The notes beneath the pieces are model-generated. The model saw only the letters and a list, made by a program, of their open reading frames with translations, was not told where the DNA came from and ran no database searches. Positions 1 through 11,253 of a stretch of 64,000 nt of DNA are shown piece by piece; position 1 is the stretch's first letter, and each line of letters starts with the position of its first letter. Position numbers and translations under genes: made by a program. The stretch comes from Helicostylum pulchrum (Eukaryota; Mucoromycota; Mucoromycetes; Mucorales; Mucoraceae): NCBI GenBank assembly GCA_025677825.1, contig JAIXMO010000008.1, forward strand, positions 1 through 64,000, in the 5' to 3' direction.

Positions 1-885
1 AATTTATTCAATCCATTTTTTTAAATTAAAGCGCGAGACGTGTCTCGAATATTGCTAACGTGCATCGTAATAAAAAACAGTAGCGAATAACTCTGCAATA
101 ACACACCATAAATATTCTATAGCGCAAATTTTCTTTTTTGAAATTTAGGAAGAAAAAAAAAAGAAGAGAGTAAACAGATCTACATGATAATTTCTGTAGA
201 TACAATACATCATATCCTTTCCACGGAAATGAAAAAGGGGATTATATGTACGAGTGTTACCATTTATCGATTACTCCTGTAGTCTTTTTTTTTCTGGTAC
301 CACATTGGTGACACATTTGTGGCCCTCATTTTTTTCATGTATTCCCTGTTTCCTCATCTCACAATTTGCTTACCAAAGTATTTCATATATTTTTAATACA
401 CCTTTTTTTTTAACGCGGACGTTGTACCGGATAAAATATTTTATATGACATTATTATATAACTTTTGCACTCTCGGTTTAGTGAAATGTGAATACACTTC
501 GATTGCAAAGCTAAATTCTCGTCACACAGCTTTGCATAATGTACGATTCAAATGTAAATATTTCTCAATATTTAATTCTTTGATACGAGTCTGCCAAAGT
601 ATCTTTATAAACGTAGTCCGGGGGTTTTCGGTTTTTTTTTAAAAAAAAGAAAAGGAAAAACGCAAGAGTTTCTTCAGCGTCTATTCAATTTATGCAGATC
701 CGTAATTTCATTTTGTTGCATATAATATATCAATAAAAAAAAATTTAAGTAGGTAATGGATACACAAAGATCGTTGTTATACACGGTATTATTCTCTCCT
801 AATAGAAAATATAATAAGCTTATAACATTTATTACATAGTATATTGGTTAAACTATTCAAATTTTTTGTTTTTTTTTTCAAATCA
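1..885. other. Intergenic AT-rich upstream region of chitinase 1
   Basis: No reading frame here looks like protein; the short open frames are AT-rich low-complexity sequence. The last part is the probable promoter region of the chitinase gene that follows, with poly-T tracts and a TATA-like box just before position 900. Confidence 0.6.
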
Positions 886-893
886 TATAAAAA
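886..893 (+). promoter_or_regulatory. TATA-like box of chitinase 1
   Basis: TATAAAAA lies about 95 bases before the chitinase ATG at 989 and is followed by a pyrimidine-rich leader. Spacing fits a fungal core promoter of a strongly expressed gene. The paralogous chitinase at 33470 and the protease at 62406 carry similar boxes. Confidence 0.55.
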
Positions 894-988
894 GGGGAGA
901 CAAGAAACCAATTTTTTTTTCGATATCAACCTTCTTTAGCTTTTCAACCTAATAATCCCCATTCCTTTCATTCCTCTCATTTATCTCA

Positions 989-2969
989 ATGATTTTCACT
1001 TCTAGTAAATTTATCGGTGTTGCTGCCGCTGCTATTTTAGCTCTCACTGGAGTCCAAGCCGCTAATGTCTTTGACAAGCCTGCTGTTGCCACCTACTGGG
1101 GACAAGTAAAATATGAATACTTATACAAAACCCATATCAGCGACACTCTCTAACTAAACATTTTTTTTATTATAGAACTCCAAGGGTGGATCTGACACTC
1201 AAAAGCCCGTTTCATTCTATTGTGACGATAATTCTGATGTTATTGTCATGTCTTTTGTTCTCAACTTCAAGGATGGTGGTCTTCCCCTCCTTAACTTGGC
1301 CAACGGTTGTAACGGACCCAACTTCCCCGGAACCAACCTTTTGCAATGTCCTGATGTCGGAAAGGGTAAGTTACATATTTTAACACGTACTAAGAGCAAA
1401 CATTTAACAATTACAATTTATAGACATCAAGACTTGTCAACAAAAGGGTAAGACTGTCTTAATGTCCCTCGGCGGTGCTGCTGGTGTTTACGGTTTTGCC
1501 AACAACAACGATGCTGAAGCCTTCGCAGATACTCTCTGGAACCTTTTCGGTAACGGTAGCAGTTCTACTCGTCCTTTCGGTGATGCCGTTCTCGATGGTT
1601 TCGATCTTGATATCGAGGGTGGTGGACCTACTGGTTACTCTGTAAGTTTTTTTTATATACACACACACTGAGAAACTCTACAGTTTATTAACAACACCCT
1701 TTTATTTATTTATCAGGCCATGGTTAACCGTCTCCGTAAGCATTACGCTACCGATAAATCCAAGCAATACTATATTACTGGTGCTCCTCAATGTCCTTTC
1801 CCTGACGCCATGATGGGTCCCGCTTTAGATGAAGTTGCTTTTGATGCCGTCTTTGTTCAATTCTACAACAACTACTGCGCTACCACCAGTTCAAACTTCA
1901 ACTTCAACACTTGGGATAACTGGGCCAAGAAGACTTCCATTAACAAAAACGTCAAGGTTTTATTGGGTCTCCCCGGTTCCGTCGCTGCTGCTGGCAGTGG
2001 TTACGTTCCCTTTGGTCAACTTCAACCCATTGTTGAAAACCTCCAAAAAACTTATACCAGTTTCGGTGGTGTCATGTTGTGGGGTAAACATTTATATAGT
2101 TGATCTTCTTTAAAAAAATATATTTTTTATACTAACACTTTATTTGGGTTTTATTAGATGCTTCTGCTTCTTATGTCAACACTGATGTCTCTCCCTCTTA
2201 CCAAGTAGCTGTTGCCAACTTGGTTCACGGCGGTAAGCCCCCCGTTACCACTACTACCAAGACTATTTCCTCCACCACTACTACCAAGCCTGTTACCACT
2301 CCTGGTGTTTCTACCACCACTGGTAAGCCCGTTACCACCACCACCACTACTACTACTACTACCACTACTGCTCCTACTTCTGTTCCTACTGCTCCTTCCA
2401 CTTGTGTTGCTAACAACGAAGTTTGTTCCGTTGAAGGTCAACTTACCTGTTCCGGTAACTCTTTTGCCACCTGTAACCACGGTAAGTGGGGTCTTCGTGC
2501 TTGTCCCAGTGGTCTCACTTGTTTCTCTACTGCCGATGGTGGATCCGTTTACTGTGCCGCCGGTACCGGAAACACTACATGTCCTTCCAAGTCTGCTACC
2601 ACAGTTGGTTTAGGTAAGCCTTCTGTTTCCAAGCCCGGACCTTCTATCAAGCCCTACAAGGATGGTAAGGTTACTGCCCAATTCTCTGTCACCCACTCCG
2701 ATTCTCGCTCTTTCAAGGCTATCATCAACGCCCGTCGTCTCGATAAGAAGTCATTCGGTAAGACTGTCACTGTTCAATTCAAGGTTGCTAGTAACATCAA
2801 GATCACTCGTGTCAAGAACGGTAAGGTCGTTCAAAAGGGTAACCACGTCAAGGTTCAATTCAAGAACGGTAACAAGAAGACCATGGTTGCTATCATTGGT
2901 ATTGAGGGTAAGATTAAGTCTGGTGTCTTTGTTGCCCCCACTGCTTCTACTATGAAGATTTCTGCTTAA
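989..2969 (+). CDS. Secreted GH18 chitinase 1 (Rhizopus type, with CBM19-like domain)
   Basis: Five exons: 989-1105, 1176-1365, 1424-1641, 1717-2083, 2158-2969; 567 residues, all introns GT-AG and frames joining exactly. A signal peptide (first ~25 residues, hydrophobic, ending VQA) leads into a class III GH18 catalytic domain. The DGFDLDIE signature at about residues 160-167 carries the acid/base Glu, so the enzyme should hydrolyse beta-1,4-GlcNAc chains of chitin. After the barrel come a Thr/Pro-rich, probably O-glycosylated linker, a cysteine-rich module of about 60 residues resembling CBM19 chitin-binding domains (C..G..FATC..G.W...ACPSG.TC), and a basic beta-rich tail of about 120 residues. 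Rhizopus chitinases of this architecture are known to lose their C-terminal part by processing. Likely role: remodelling or separation of the fungal wall, or chitin scavenging. A paralogue with the same exon plan lies at 31540-33470. Confidence 0.95.
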
Positions 2970-5683
2970 AAAAAATCATTCAAAAAATCCTCCCCCCCCC
3001 TTCCAATTCCCTTTATCCAATAACTTATATCCACAATTCGTGAGAATAGATACAAAAAAAAACCCTCATCATATAACAAATGTGAAACTTTATTTTTATT
3101 AATAAATATTTTATAACTTCAAAAAAGAAATAAATTCTAAGTATTATCTTTAGGCGAACACATGACTCTAATTGGCAAAGAATAGAGTTCTTTTTTTTTT
3201 CTTAATAGCTTAATTGTTTAGATAACAATAAAAAATATTCTCAAGAATGTAATACAATAAAAAAAAAAAGACAAACAAAAAAAAAAGATTTCTAAACTGC
3301 GTGATATTGTCAAAAAAAAAAAGTACCAATGAATTTCTATACGCCCAGGGGCATTCGGTTCCATTGGTTCTGGAAGGTTGTTTCAGTTTTCAACTTTGTG
3401 AATAGTGCTAAGCAAAAAAAAAAAAGGAAGGAAAAAGCTAAGCGATTCGGTCGATCGACGTCTTTTTTTTTTTTTTTTTACTCTTGTACGAAAATCGATT
3501 GTTCTTTTAAGGGAACCAATTGTTGGTCTGCAAACAAAAAAATTCAATACCGTTCTATCGGTATAGGTTTTTTTTTGCGCTCAATAATCTGGACGCTCGG
3601 ATGCGAAGATAAGTATGGTTAGAGCCTGTTACATCCAATATTACAACTCGGGGAGGTGGTATAATACACACACAAAAAAAGTCTGATGATTTTTCACCAT
3701 TCATCTATCTTTTTTTTATTTACACCGGAATTGGTACGTGCGACTAAATAACTTTTTTAGCACTTGGGAACCCTAACACTTTGTAATTATGAATAAAAAT
3801 AGAAGCACGTAATTAACCGGTAATTGCAGAAAAAAAAAAATGACAGGATGGTGTACACATGCTTATAAATATATAAAAGTGTGCTTTGGTTATACAATAC
3901 TATTTTTAGATTTGTACCTGCCTCGATTCTCTCGCTCTCGCCAAGAAGGTTACACAAAATTTTGCAAGAACAAGTAACAATTGTCCCATCAAAAAAGGGC
4001 ACTCCCCCCAGCCTGTTAATTACCCTTAAAGGCCAATGGGTTTATTGTTCAACAAATGCCACATAGATAAATTCCATGTGATTTTTTTTTATTTACTAAT
4101 TTAGAGGAAGGCATTTTTCTTTCCTTTTTGAAAAAAGAAAGGGGACCACCTCGCGCGCGCACTTATATATTAACTAGCAAAAGACAAAAACAATTGAATT
4201 AACTTATCCTATGAAAATCATAATAAAGCATTATTTATTTTGCGTTCAATTGTTTATTAACGTCAATAAAGCGCAACTTTAATTAAGGAAAACTTGGCAT
4301 CAAAAAGTGTAAAATACAAACAATAAATGAATAAAAAACCGGAAAATTTGATGCGCACCGACTTTTTTCTTTTTTTTTTGAAAAAAAGAGATTTGCGCGC
4401 ACAGATCTTTACATGTCTTTTCACTCCCGTCAAATAAGTATCGACAGGTATTTAGGAGATTACGCTGTAAAAAAGAGAAACTAGCAAAAGCTTTTTTTTT
4501 TTTTACATGTGCTTTCATATTCTATAGCATGCCTATTGTATTGACATAGATGCTTTTTCGTTTACCACACAAACGCATACGCACACACACAAAGATCGTA
4601 AAATAACATGTTTCAGAATATGCTCTCAAAAATACTGGTTATTTGCATAAAGTTCATATGATACCAGTTTTTTGTCTAGTTTCAGTATAATTAAAGTTTA
4701 GCGTCGTTGGTGATCGCATACGACTCGTAACAAAAAAAAAAAAACTTATTTTACGTTTCCTTTCTCTCTCTCTCCTTATCGTTTTTATTTTCCAAAACCT
4801 TTTTATACATATGTAGAAAAAAAGAGAGATATTCCGAGCATCCCGAAAATTCAGCTCATGCGAGTATAAAGTTAGTATGCGTCTTTACGTAGTGTATGAT
4901 ATTTCTAGTAACTCGATATGAATGCCAATACCGAGAACGCAAAAAAAAAAAAAAAAAAAGTCGCTACTAACTTTATTTACTCGGAAATCGATTTAACCAT
5001 TACGTAGAAATAATATGATGGGAGCTAGCCTTAATGCTTGAAGCTCAAAAACCATTCTACTGCAGTAAAACCAATTCAAAAAGTATACTAATATAACCAA
5101 ACGAACAAGACTATTTTTTTATTTTAATAAAATAATTTACTTAAAACCTACTAATTTTGACACTACCAAGAAACACATATTTTTTAAAATGTATTTTACA
5201 TATAGTTTATTAATAACTTTATTAAGAGAGAAAAAAAAAAGGTTATTTTTAAAATAAATAAAAAAAAGATGTACGCGCACATATGTAATGCTTTTTTGTA
5301 CAGAAACAGTTTCAACAACACCTAGGCAAAAAAGAAATACTTTTTTTTTATATATCAAGAATTAATTTAAGCAAAGTACATGCCAATTTATTTTTAGAAC
5401 TCGAGCCAAAAAGATTTTTTTTTGTAAAATGATGAATAAGAAAAAATTTATTGTTTCGTGTGTAACAGGTATGAAAAAAAAAATGAGGTTATGGTGTGTG
5501 TATTGCTTAATAATTAAAAAAGAAACATAAATGAAAAAAAAAGAGAAAGATATATACATTCTAAGTTGGGGGATGGATGATAAATGACAAAAAAAATGTA
5601 AAAAAGAAAAAGAAAGGGCATAGTTTCATATAGGCTTGAGAAGGGGAAATGATGTGGTTTTTTTTTGGGGGAGGGGGAATAAT

Positions 5684-5718
<35 letters not shown>

Positions 5719-5822
5719 CATAAATGTGCTTTTTTGGATGGGTTATTTTAAAAAATAAAAAAAGATGCATGTGTTTTTTGTTACTTATTGGTATAATAGG
5801 GCAAGACCCAATTTTTTTTTTT
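2970..5822. other. Gene-poor spacer with poly-A/T tracts
   Basis: I see no coding sequence. The open frames are short, dominated by Lys/Phe from homopolymer runs, and lack splice-supported continuations. Positions 5690-5719 are an almost pure poly-T run. The start probably contains the chitinase 3' UTR (AATAAATATTTT near 3100). Confidence 0.6.
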
Positions 5823-6926
5823 CTAATTTGTATATGACCAACATGGGTTATATTGTGATGGAATGGAGTACTCGAAATAATTTTGTTGAGGTTGAGGTTG
5901 ATATTCTATAGGCATATCATTGTTGAACCAATAAGTGGGTTGATTCAACATATTAAGTGGTTGTTGAGCAGCAACATTTAAATCTTTTTGTGGTTGTTGA
6001 TAAATAACATTGGTACTGGGATATTGTTGAAGCTGGATAATAGTATCGCTCAAGACCGGGTTCCAACCGATTGGTGAGGAGGCATAAGTTTCGATATCGT
6101 CCCACGAATAAGATGCGTCTTGAATAGGCGTCACATTTCCGGAAATGGTTTGGTGGTCCAACATGCTCGTTGCGGATGGACTAGATGTGGTGGTGATAGT
6201 ATTATTATTGTTTGTGTATCCGTAACCATATGCATAGTACAACGTTTCATCCGATTCGTCAACAAAGCTACTTGAGCTTGTGGGAGATAAACTGCTGGTA
6301 CTTTGACTTGGTACACAATAAGAATCTTCGTACAAATCACTGTAAATTGATTGGTTACTGTGGCTCAATACTTGAGGTACTGGTTCAAAAATGGGTGTAG
6401 CCCAATGTTCTTCTGTCAATTTAGGGTACACTAAAAAAAAAAAACTAGTGTTAGTAAAAAAATTTTAATTTGAAATTAACTGTATAACCTTAATATCTTA
6501 CCAGGCTTGTCTTTAATATATGCTTGGCGCTTCTTATAAGGTCCACGTTTGACACCTTTCTTGCGCTCTTTACGATCCGAGTCTCTACAAGTAGCTGTCA
6601 AACCAAGTTTGACACAACGTTTACAGGGTCTACCGTCGTCACATTTCTTACAAGCCTTTTGACAATTGACTATTTAGAAAAAAATGTATATATTAGAAAA
6701 ATGTGTAACAAAGAAGCCGGTTATATATTCTGTATTTCTTACCACAAGCATTTTTGACTTGCTTACGCTTAGACTTTTCAATGGCATTCTTTTTGCTGGT
6801 AGCAATAAGAGTAGAAACCTCGGCTAAAACGTCGTCATTGTTGGTATTGTTCTCATTAAAAGGCATCCAAGATGCGGGAGATGTATTGCCAGTGGCAATG
6901 ATACTATTATTCTTATTGAATTGCAT
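5823..6926 (-). CDS. Zn(II)2Cys6 transcription factor, Ert1/AcuK type
   Basis: Three exons on the minus strand: 6926-6743, 6669-6502, 6430-5823; 319 residues. The zinc cluster sits at about residues 60-90 and is encoded across the first splice: spacing C-x2-C-x6-C-x5-C-x2-C-x8-C, with the core CDDGRPCKRC, followed by a basic stretch (RKERKKGVKRGPYKKR). That spacing and the NCQKACKKCDDGRPC core resemble the Ert1/AcuK/Rds2 family, which regulates gluconeogenesis and non-fermentable carbon use. Those proteins usually carry a PAS domain and run to 500 or more residues; here the C-terminal 200 residues are Ser/Thr/Asn/Gln-rich and look like an activation region with no PAS domain. DNA binding and a nuclear role are therefore well supported, the regulon is not. 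Confidence 0.85.
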
Positions 6927-8279
6927 ATTTCGTATTTGAGTGATAAAATAAAGGGGGGGGGGGGGATATATATGTTGTTGTTGTTGTTGTTGTTGTTTTA
7001 TGTAATAGAGAAAAGAAGAAAAAAAAAGGGAAAGAAAAAAGACCGTGCAATTCGATCTTGTTATATACTTTTTTTTTTTTACTTTTTACTGTTATGGTAA
7101 TTGGGGGGAGATCGAGGAATTATTACATATTGAGCTGTACAGTAAAATTTTCAGAAAAAAAAAGTTTATAAATAAAAATCGTAAATTAACTTTGGTTGAA
7201 CCTTCACGTTTCCTAAACGTTTCTGGAATCTCACATGGTGTTCAATATAATAACTTATAGCTGTAACAATTTTTCCTATAATTCACGATTATAATCGGAT
7301 TTCTTTCACAATTTTAGGCAGTGCGTTTAACTCCGTCTTCGCTTTCTCGAACAAAAAATAATACCTTTTGGGGAAAATACCCTATCCCCCTTCTCTCTCT
7401 TTCTTTCTTGTTACATGACGTTGTGATTAAGAACCCGGCTAAAGAATCAATCCGCCCTTATCCACACGAATATATTAAAAACCTATAATAAGCTTGCATT
7501 CTATACTTAAAATGAAAAAAGCGTGCTTTCCCTTATACTCCTAATGTTGCACCATAGTTTTGCCACGTTTTTATCTTTATCGTTTTGAATACCAACGTAC
7601 ATATACACGATTTTTTTGTTTTATATGATGAGTGTGCCCGCACAAACATGCTCGCGTGTTACTTGTTACTATTTTTTCTTTAAGTAATACGTACACTTCC
7701 CAAAAATAAAAAATTTGACCTTTATTATAAATTATGAGTAAGTAATGACGATTTTTTTTTTTTTTTTTTTTTTTTGTGGTTCTTTTAATACTACTAATTG
7801 GATTGTTGTACAATTAAAATAAAGTGCATAGAACTCTCATAGATCTCTCATATTTCACTTTATGTTATTGGGAGTGTGTATAAGCTTTTAGTAATGGTGT
7901 TTAATATAGTCTCACACCATATTTAGTAAATGATAAATAGTTCGAATATAGGGTCACTGGGTCATAATGATGATATAAGTTATAAACAAACTTTTTTTTT
8001 TCTACCTTATTGACAAATATCTCTTGATTTGTACACTCATCCGAAGTATAGACAGCATAGCATTACTTAAGAGGCAGTGTTCCCTTGTTTTTCTATAATC
8101 GCAAAATGGAAGGAATTACAAACCATCTATGCAACTCATCGTTTCTCTCTGTCTTTTTACCTCCTTTATGTTGTGTATTTATTTGCTTTGTTAAAAGTAA
8201 CACCATCATCGTTCAAAATAGACCGGACATTTAAAAAATAACATGTTTTTATCATATTAAACAACTTTTTTTTCCTTAA

Positions 8280-8405
8280 AATACCTTCCAGAATATCTGT
8301 TCTTGATCCCTGTTTTACGTAATCAAAAACTAAATCTGGTTTCAACTGTACATTTGATTGGTTTATCTCTTTTTGGAATAATCGGTGCAGAGCGCCTGCC
8401 CGCAA
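8280..8405 (-). pseudogene. Protein-like open stretch, possible gene fragment
   Basis: On the minus strand about 40 residues read with balanced amino-acid composition (HRLFQKEINQSNVQLKPD, then a VFDYVKQGSRTDILEG stretch), unlike the Lys/Phe-rich noise around it. It is followed by a GTATTTT that could be a splice donor or simple decay. I do not recognise it. It may be an exon of a degraded gene. Confidence 0.25.
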
Positions 8406-8762
8406 AAAAAAAAAAAAAAATCGAGGGGGTTACTTTAAAAAGCGGATAAAATTTTATACTTTTTTTTTTTTTTTTTTTTTTATTTGTGCATAGGAAAACC
8501 GTGGAGAAAAAAAAAAAAGAAGGGCGTAAATGCGGGGGAGAAAAAGTTCTGGTTGTATATTTTTTTGTACAAATAAAAAAAACATGACTAAGGTCTTAAT
8601 TAAGGAGCATATTTAACAATGAAAAAGATGACAAACTTTAAAAACAAATATCGCATCATGTTTATACACACACTTTTTTTTGTATACAACATTTTTTATA
8701 CCATCGTAAGATTGAGGGAATTATTAATAGTAAATTATTGGTTACACTGGTCCGACACACGC

Positions 8763-8794
<32 letters not shown>

Positions 8795-9137
8795 AGTAGC
8801 CCATTATACAACCATGAAACAATTTTTCGCGTGTTATATGACAGAATTATTGCTCTACAAAAAAATAAAATGATCCCTCAATTGTGTCCAAATATATAAG
8901 CCAATAAATGTTATTCTAATCCTTACTTCCCCACATGACCCAACATTTTATACCTTTGAAAGCCTCATTCAAAAAAAAAAAAAAAAATACCCGCCCAAAA
9001 TCAGTCTCGTGAACATAACCTGTCAGGTCATTTACACATAATAAAAAAAAGCATGATATGGTGGTGGTGTTTACAACCATCAAGTGATTAACTTTACCAA
9101 AAACAGAGATCGCACATATAATTTATTTAATTTGTAC

Positions 9138-9245
9138 GGTTAACATTCCCATCACGTTGGTCCCTCTTTAGCATATCCAGTGCGTCTGGAACAAAAATAT
9201 TAGTGTAAATATATCAGTTTTACTACTTAAATACTTTTAACATAC
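9138..9245 (-). pseudogene. Orphan terminal exon with well-formed intron
   Basis: The minus strand shows a convincing intron: donor GTATGT next to position 9245, a CACTAAT branch-like motif and a TTGTTCCAG acceptor. It ends just before a short exon encoding DALDMLKRDQRDGNVNRTN and a stop. Upstream, the joined frame (EPLKHAE) soon meets a stop, so either a further intron is missed or the gene is broken. Product unknown. Confidence 0.3.
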
Positions 9246-9513
9246 CTTCAGCGTGCTTCAGAGGCTCTCAAAGACTTGTTTTATCCAGAGATTTCTTCGT
9301 CAGAAACTTTTACTAAAAGACCTTTTGTTCAGTAGAGAGATTTTCTTTTGTGTAGATTCGCTATCATACAACCAGTCAAATTATAGTTTCTTCAAGTATG
9401 AGAGACTTCTTTTTCAAAAAGTAAAAAACCTTTCTAGAAGAACACGTGTTTTCTTATCTCAATCGGAGAAGATGGGCGGTCTGAGTGATCCTATAAAACT
9501 GATCTCTCAAAAG

Positions 9514-9544
<31 letters not shown>

Positions 9545-10329
9545 GGTGTGTTCGCCGTGGAATTTGTCATTATAATTATTTCTTGCAAGCAAATCAACAG
9601 CTCTTTCTATTACTACATATACAGACATATACTTTGAAGTATGCTTCATTTTCTGTGAAGGAGTAGTTATTCGTCTAGAATGCCATTGAATCCTTTACTG
9701 ATAGGACCCTTTTTTTTTTTCAGTATTATTTAACTGATGATACCACAGGAAAAAAAGTTCCCTTTTAAAAAAAAGATGTATACATAAAAAAGACAACTTG
9801 CTAATATACGTTTAAAAGTAAAAAAAGGTCGGCTTACTAAAAAAAAAAAAAGTAACTATTTGATCATACGAAAGAAAAGACTCGCTTTTATATAAAATAC
9901 CTAGTTCATGCAGCACTTTTTTGTTTTGCTTGGAAAAAAGGGAACAAATAGATGATGGTTTAATTGTTTGTGTTAATCGTATTTAGAAATAAAAAATTAT
10001 AGTTATTAAAAAAAACAGGGACTCATATACAAAAGAAACTTTATATTAGATTTTTATGTAGATATACAAAAAAAAAAAAAAAGAGCTGCAAAGTAAAATA
10101 TTATATAGAAAGGGGTGTACGGAAAAAAAAGAGAAATTTATACATGTACATGTATATAAATCTCTTTTTCCAGAAAGTGATAGAAAATAAGTGAGATAGT
10201 ACAATAAGAGAGAGAGATAAAACAGTAGCAATATAAAAAAAAGAACAGAATGTGTAACAAACAATAGCAATAAATATATACGTATGTGTAATGTATAAGA
10301 AAACAGGGTTATTATGTATATATAAAGAG

Positions 10330-10384
10330 ACAATGAGAGTGAGTGAGAGAGTGAGTGAGTGAGTGAGAGAGTGAGTGAGTGCAT
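10330..10384. repeat. (GAGT)n / (GA)n microsatellite
   Basis: An interrupted GAGT/GAGA tetranucleotide run of about 50 bases, just downstream of the 3' end of the gene at 10501-11253. Confidence 0.9.
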
Positions 10385-10500
10385 GAAAAGTGTAGGTTTA
10401 TATTATATTATATAGAGTATGAAAGAAGAAGAAGAAGAAGAAGAAAAAAAAAGAGGTATACTATGGATAGGAGAAGCTTTTTTTTCTTTTTCTTTTTTCT

Positions 10501-11253
10501 TTATATTTCCCAAACTCTTCTATTTCTATTATTATTACTATTACTTTGATTGGGAATACGAGTAGTAGAGTCTTGTGAAGAAGGTAAAGGCGGTTGTTTT
10601 GCTTCAGCAACGGCCACATGATCTAAATAAGCATCCGGTTGCATGATCCGAGACAACCGATATTTGACGCCGAGATAACTAAGGTAATTATTTCTAGGAA
10701 ATACACGCACTCGTTTCACATCTGGGAAATGACTATCTGAAATGTCTACAAACGTACCACCTACAGTCAACGTCTGTTCTAATTTAGTCTGATTGATAAT
10801 ATCAAACGGAACCCATTTTTCATTCATAAAAACAAGCCATGTAAAATTCCAACAAGCTTGTCTACAACCTTGATTCATTTGGGAGCTGTTAGTATAAGAC
10901 GATATATTAGAACTCTTGGGGAGTTGTGCTGGTAAAGCAAGTTTTATATTGGGCGTATTCATTTGATTGGCTGGAGCGTAGTAAGAGTTGGTCGAGGAGG
11001 AGGAGGTACTGGCGACTGATAGGGGTGGAGAGACCACACGAAAATGGGACTGTTGTCTCTTGTTATTATTGTTATCATCATAGTTTATAGGCTGACTGAT
11101 CATTTGATCATTGTTGTGTGGTGGCGATTTATTTAAAAATGTTGCTTGCTGATTATGAATTCGATATTGTTGATGTTGAGCAATAATAATAGGTGTATTA
11201 TAATACTGTTGTTGGTTATGATACAACACACTTAGTTCTGTACCGGTACTCAT
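10501..11253 (-). CDS. Uncharacterised protein with a possible WWE-like domain
   Basis: Single open frame of 250 residues from ATG at 11253. The first ~115 residues are Gln/Asn/Ser-rich and look disordered. Residues ~130-210 form a compact, well-composed domain: an early CWNFTWLVF, then EKWVPFDIINQTKLE, then DSHFPDVKRVRVFPRNNYLSYLGVKYRLSRIM. The spacing of two tryptophan-containing strands followed by Q..LE resembles WWE domains (ADP-ribose/ubiquitin-pathway modules), but this is only a resemblance; it could equally be a Mucoromycota-specific fold. No signal peptide or membrane segment. A homopolymer-rich 5' region precedes the ATG. Confidence 0.65.
   Translation of the reverse strand: MSTGTELSVLYHNQQQYYNTPIIIAQHQQYRIHNQQATFLNKSPPHNNDQMISQPINYDDNNNNKRQQSHFRVVSPPLSVASTSSSSTNSYYAPANQMNTPNIKLALPAQLPKSSNISSYTNSSQMNQGCRQACWNFTWLVFMNEKWVPFDIINQTKLEQTLTVGGTFVDISDSHFPDVKRVRVFPRNNYLSYLGVKYRLSRIMQPDAYLDHVAVAEAKQPPLPSSQDSTTRIPNQSNSNNNRNRRVWEI

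Larger units (their letters stand above)
6927..10500. other. Gene-poor spacer with possible exon remnants
   Basis: Mostly AT-rich sequence with long homopolymers (7753-7775, 8459-8480, 9517-9543). A (TTG)n repeat lies at 6972-6996, directly upstream of the zinc-cluster gene, and a GAGT/GA repeat at 10330-10384. Two weakly protein-like stretches on the minus strand (8280-8405 and 9138-9245) are described separately; otherwise I see nothing coding. Confidence 0.5.

Noticed and set aside
2154..2613. Long alternative frames over the chitinase 1 Thr-rich linker
   Set aside because: Val/Gly- or Leu/Pro-only translations are shadows of the ACC/ACT repeats that encode the linker.
9253..9666. A 137-residue open frame on +
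   Set aside because: Leu/Phe/Arg-rich with a long poly-Phe run from a T tract and no recognisable motif; looks like low-complexity chance.
10046..10384. A 112-residue minus-strand frame
   Set aside because: Made of Ser/Leu/His repeats from the GAGT microsatellite and Phe/Leu from T-rich sequence.
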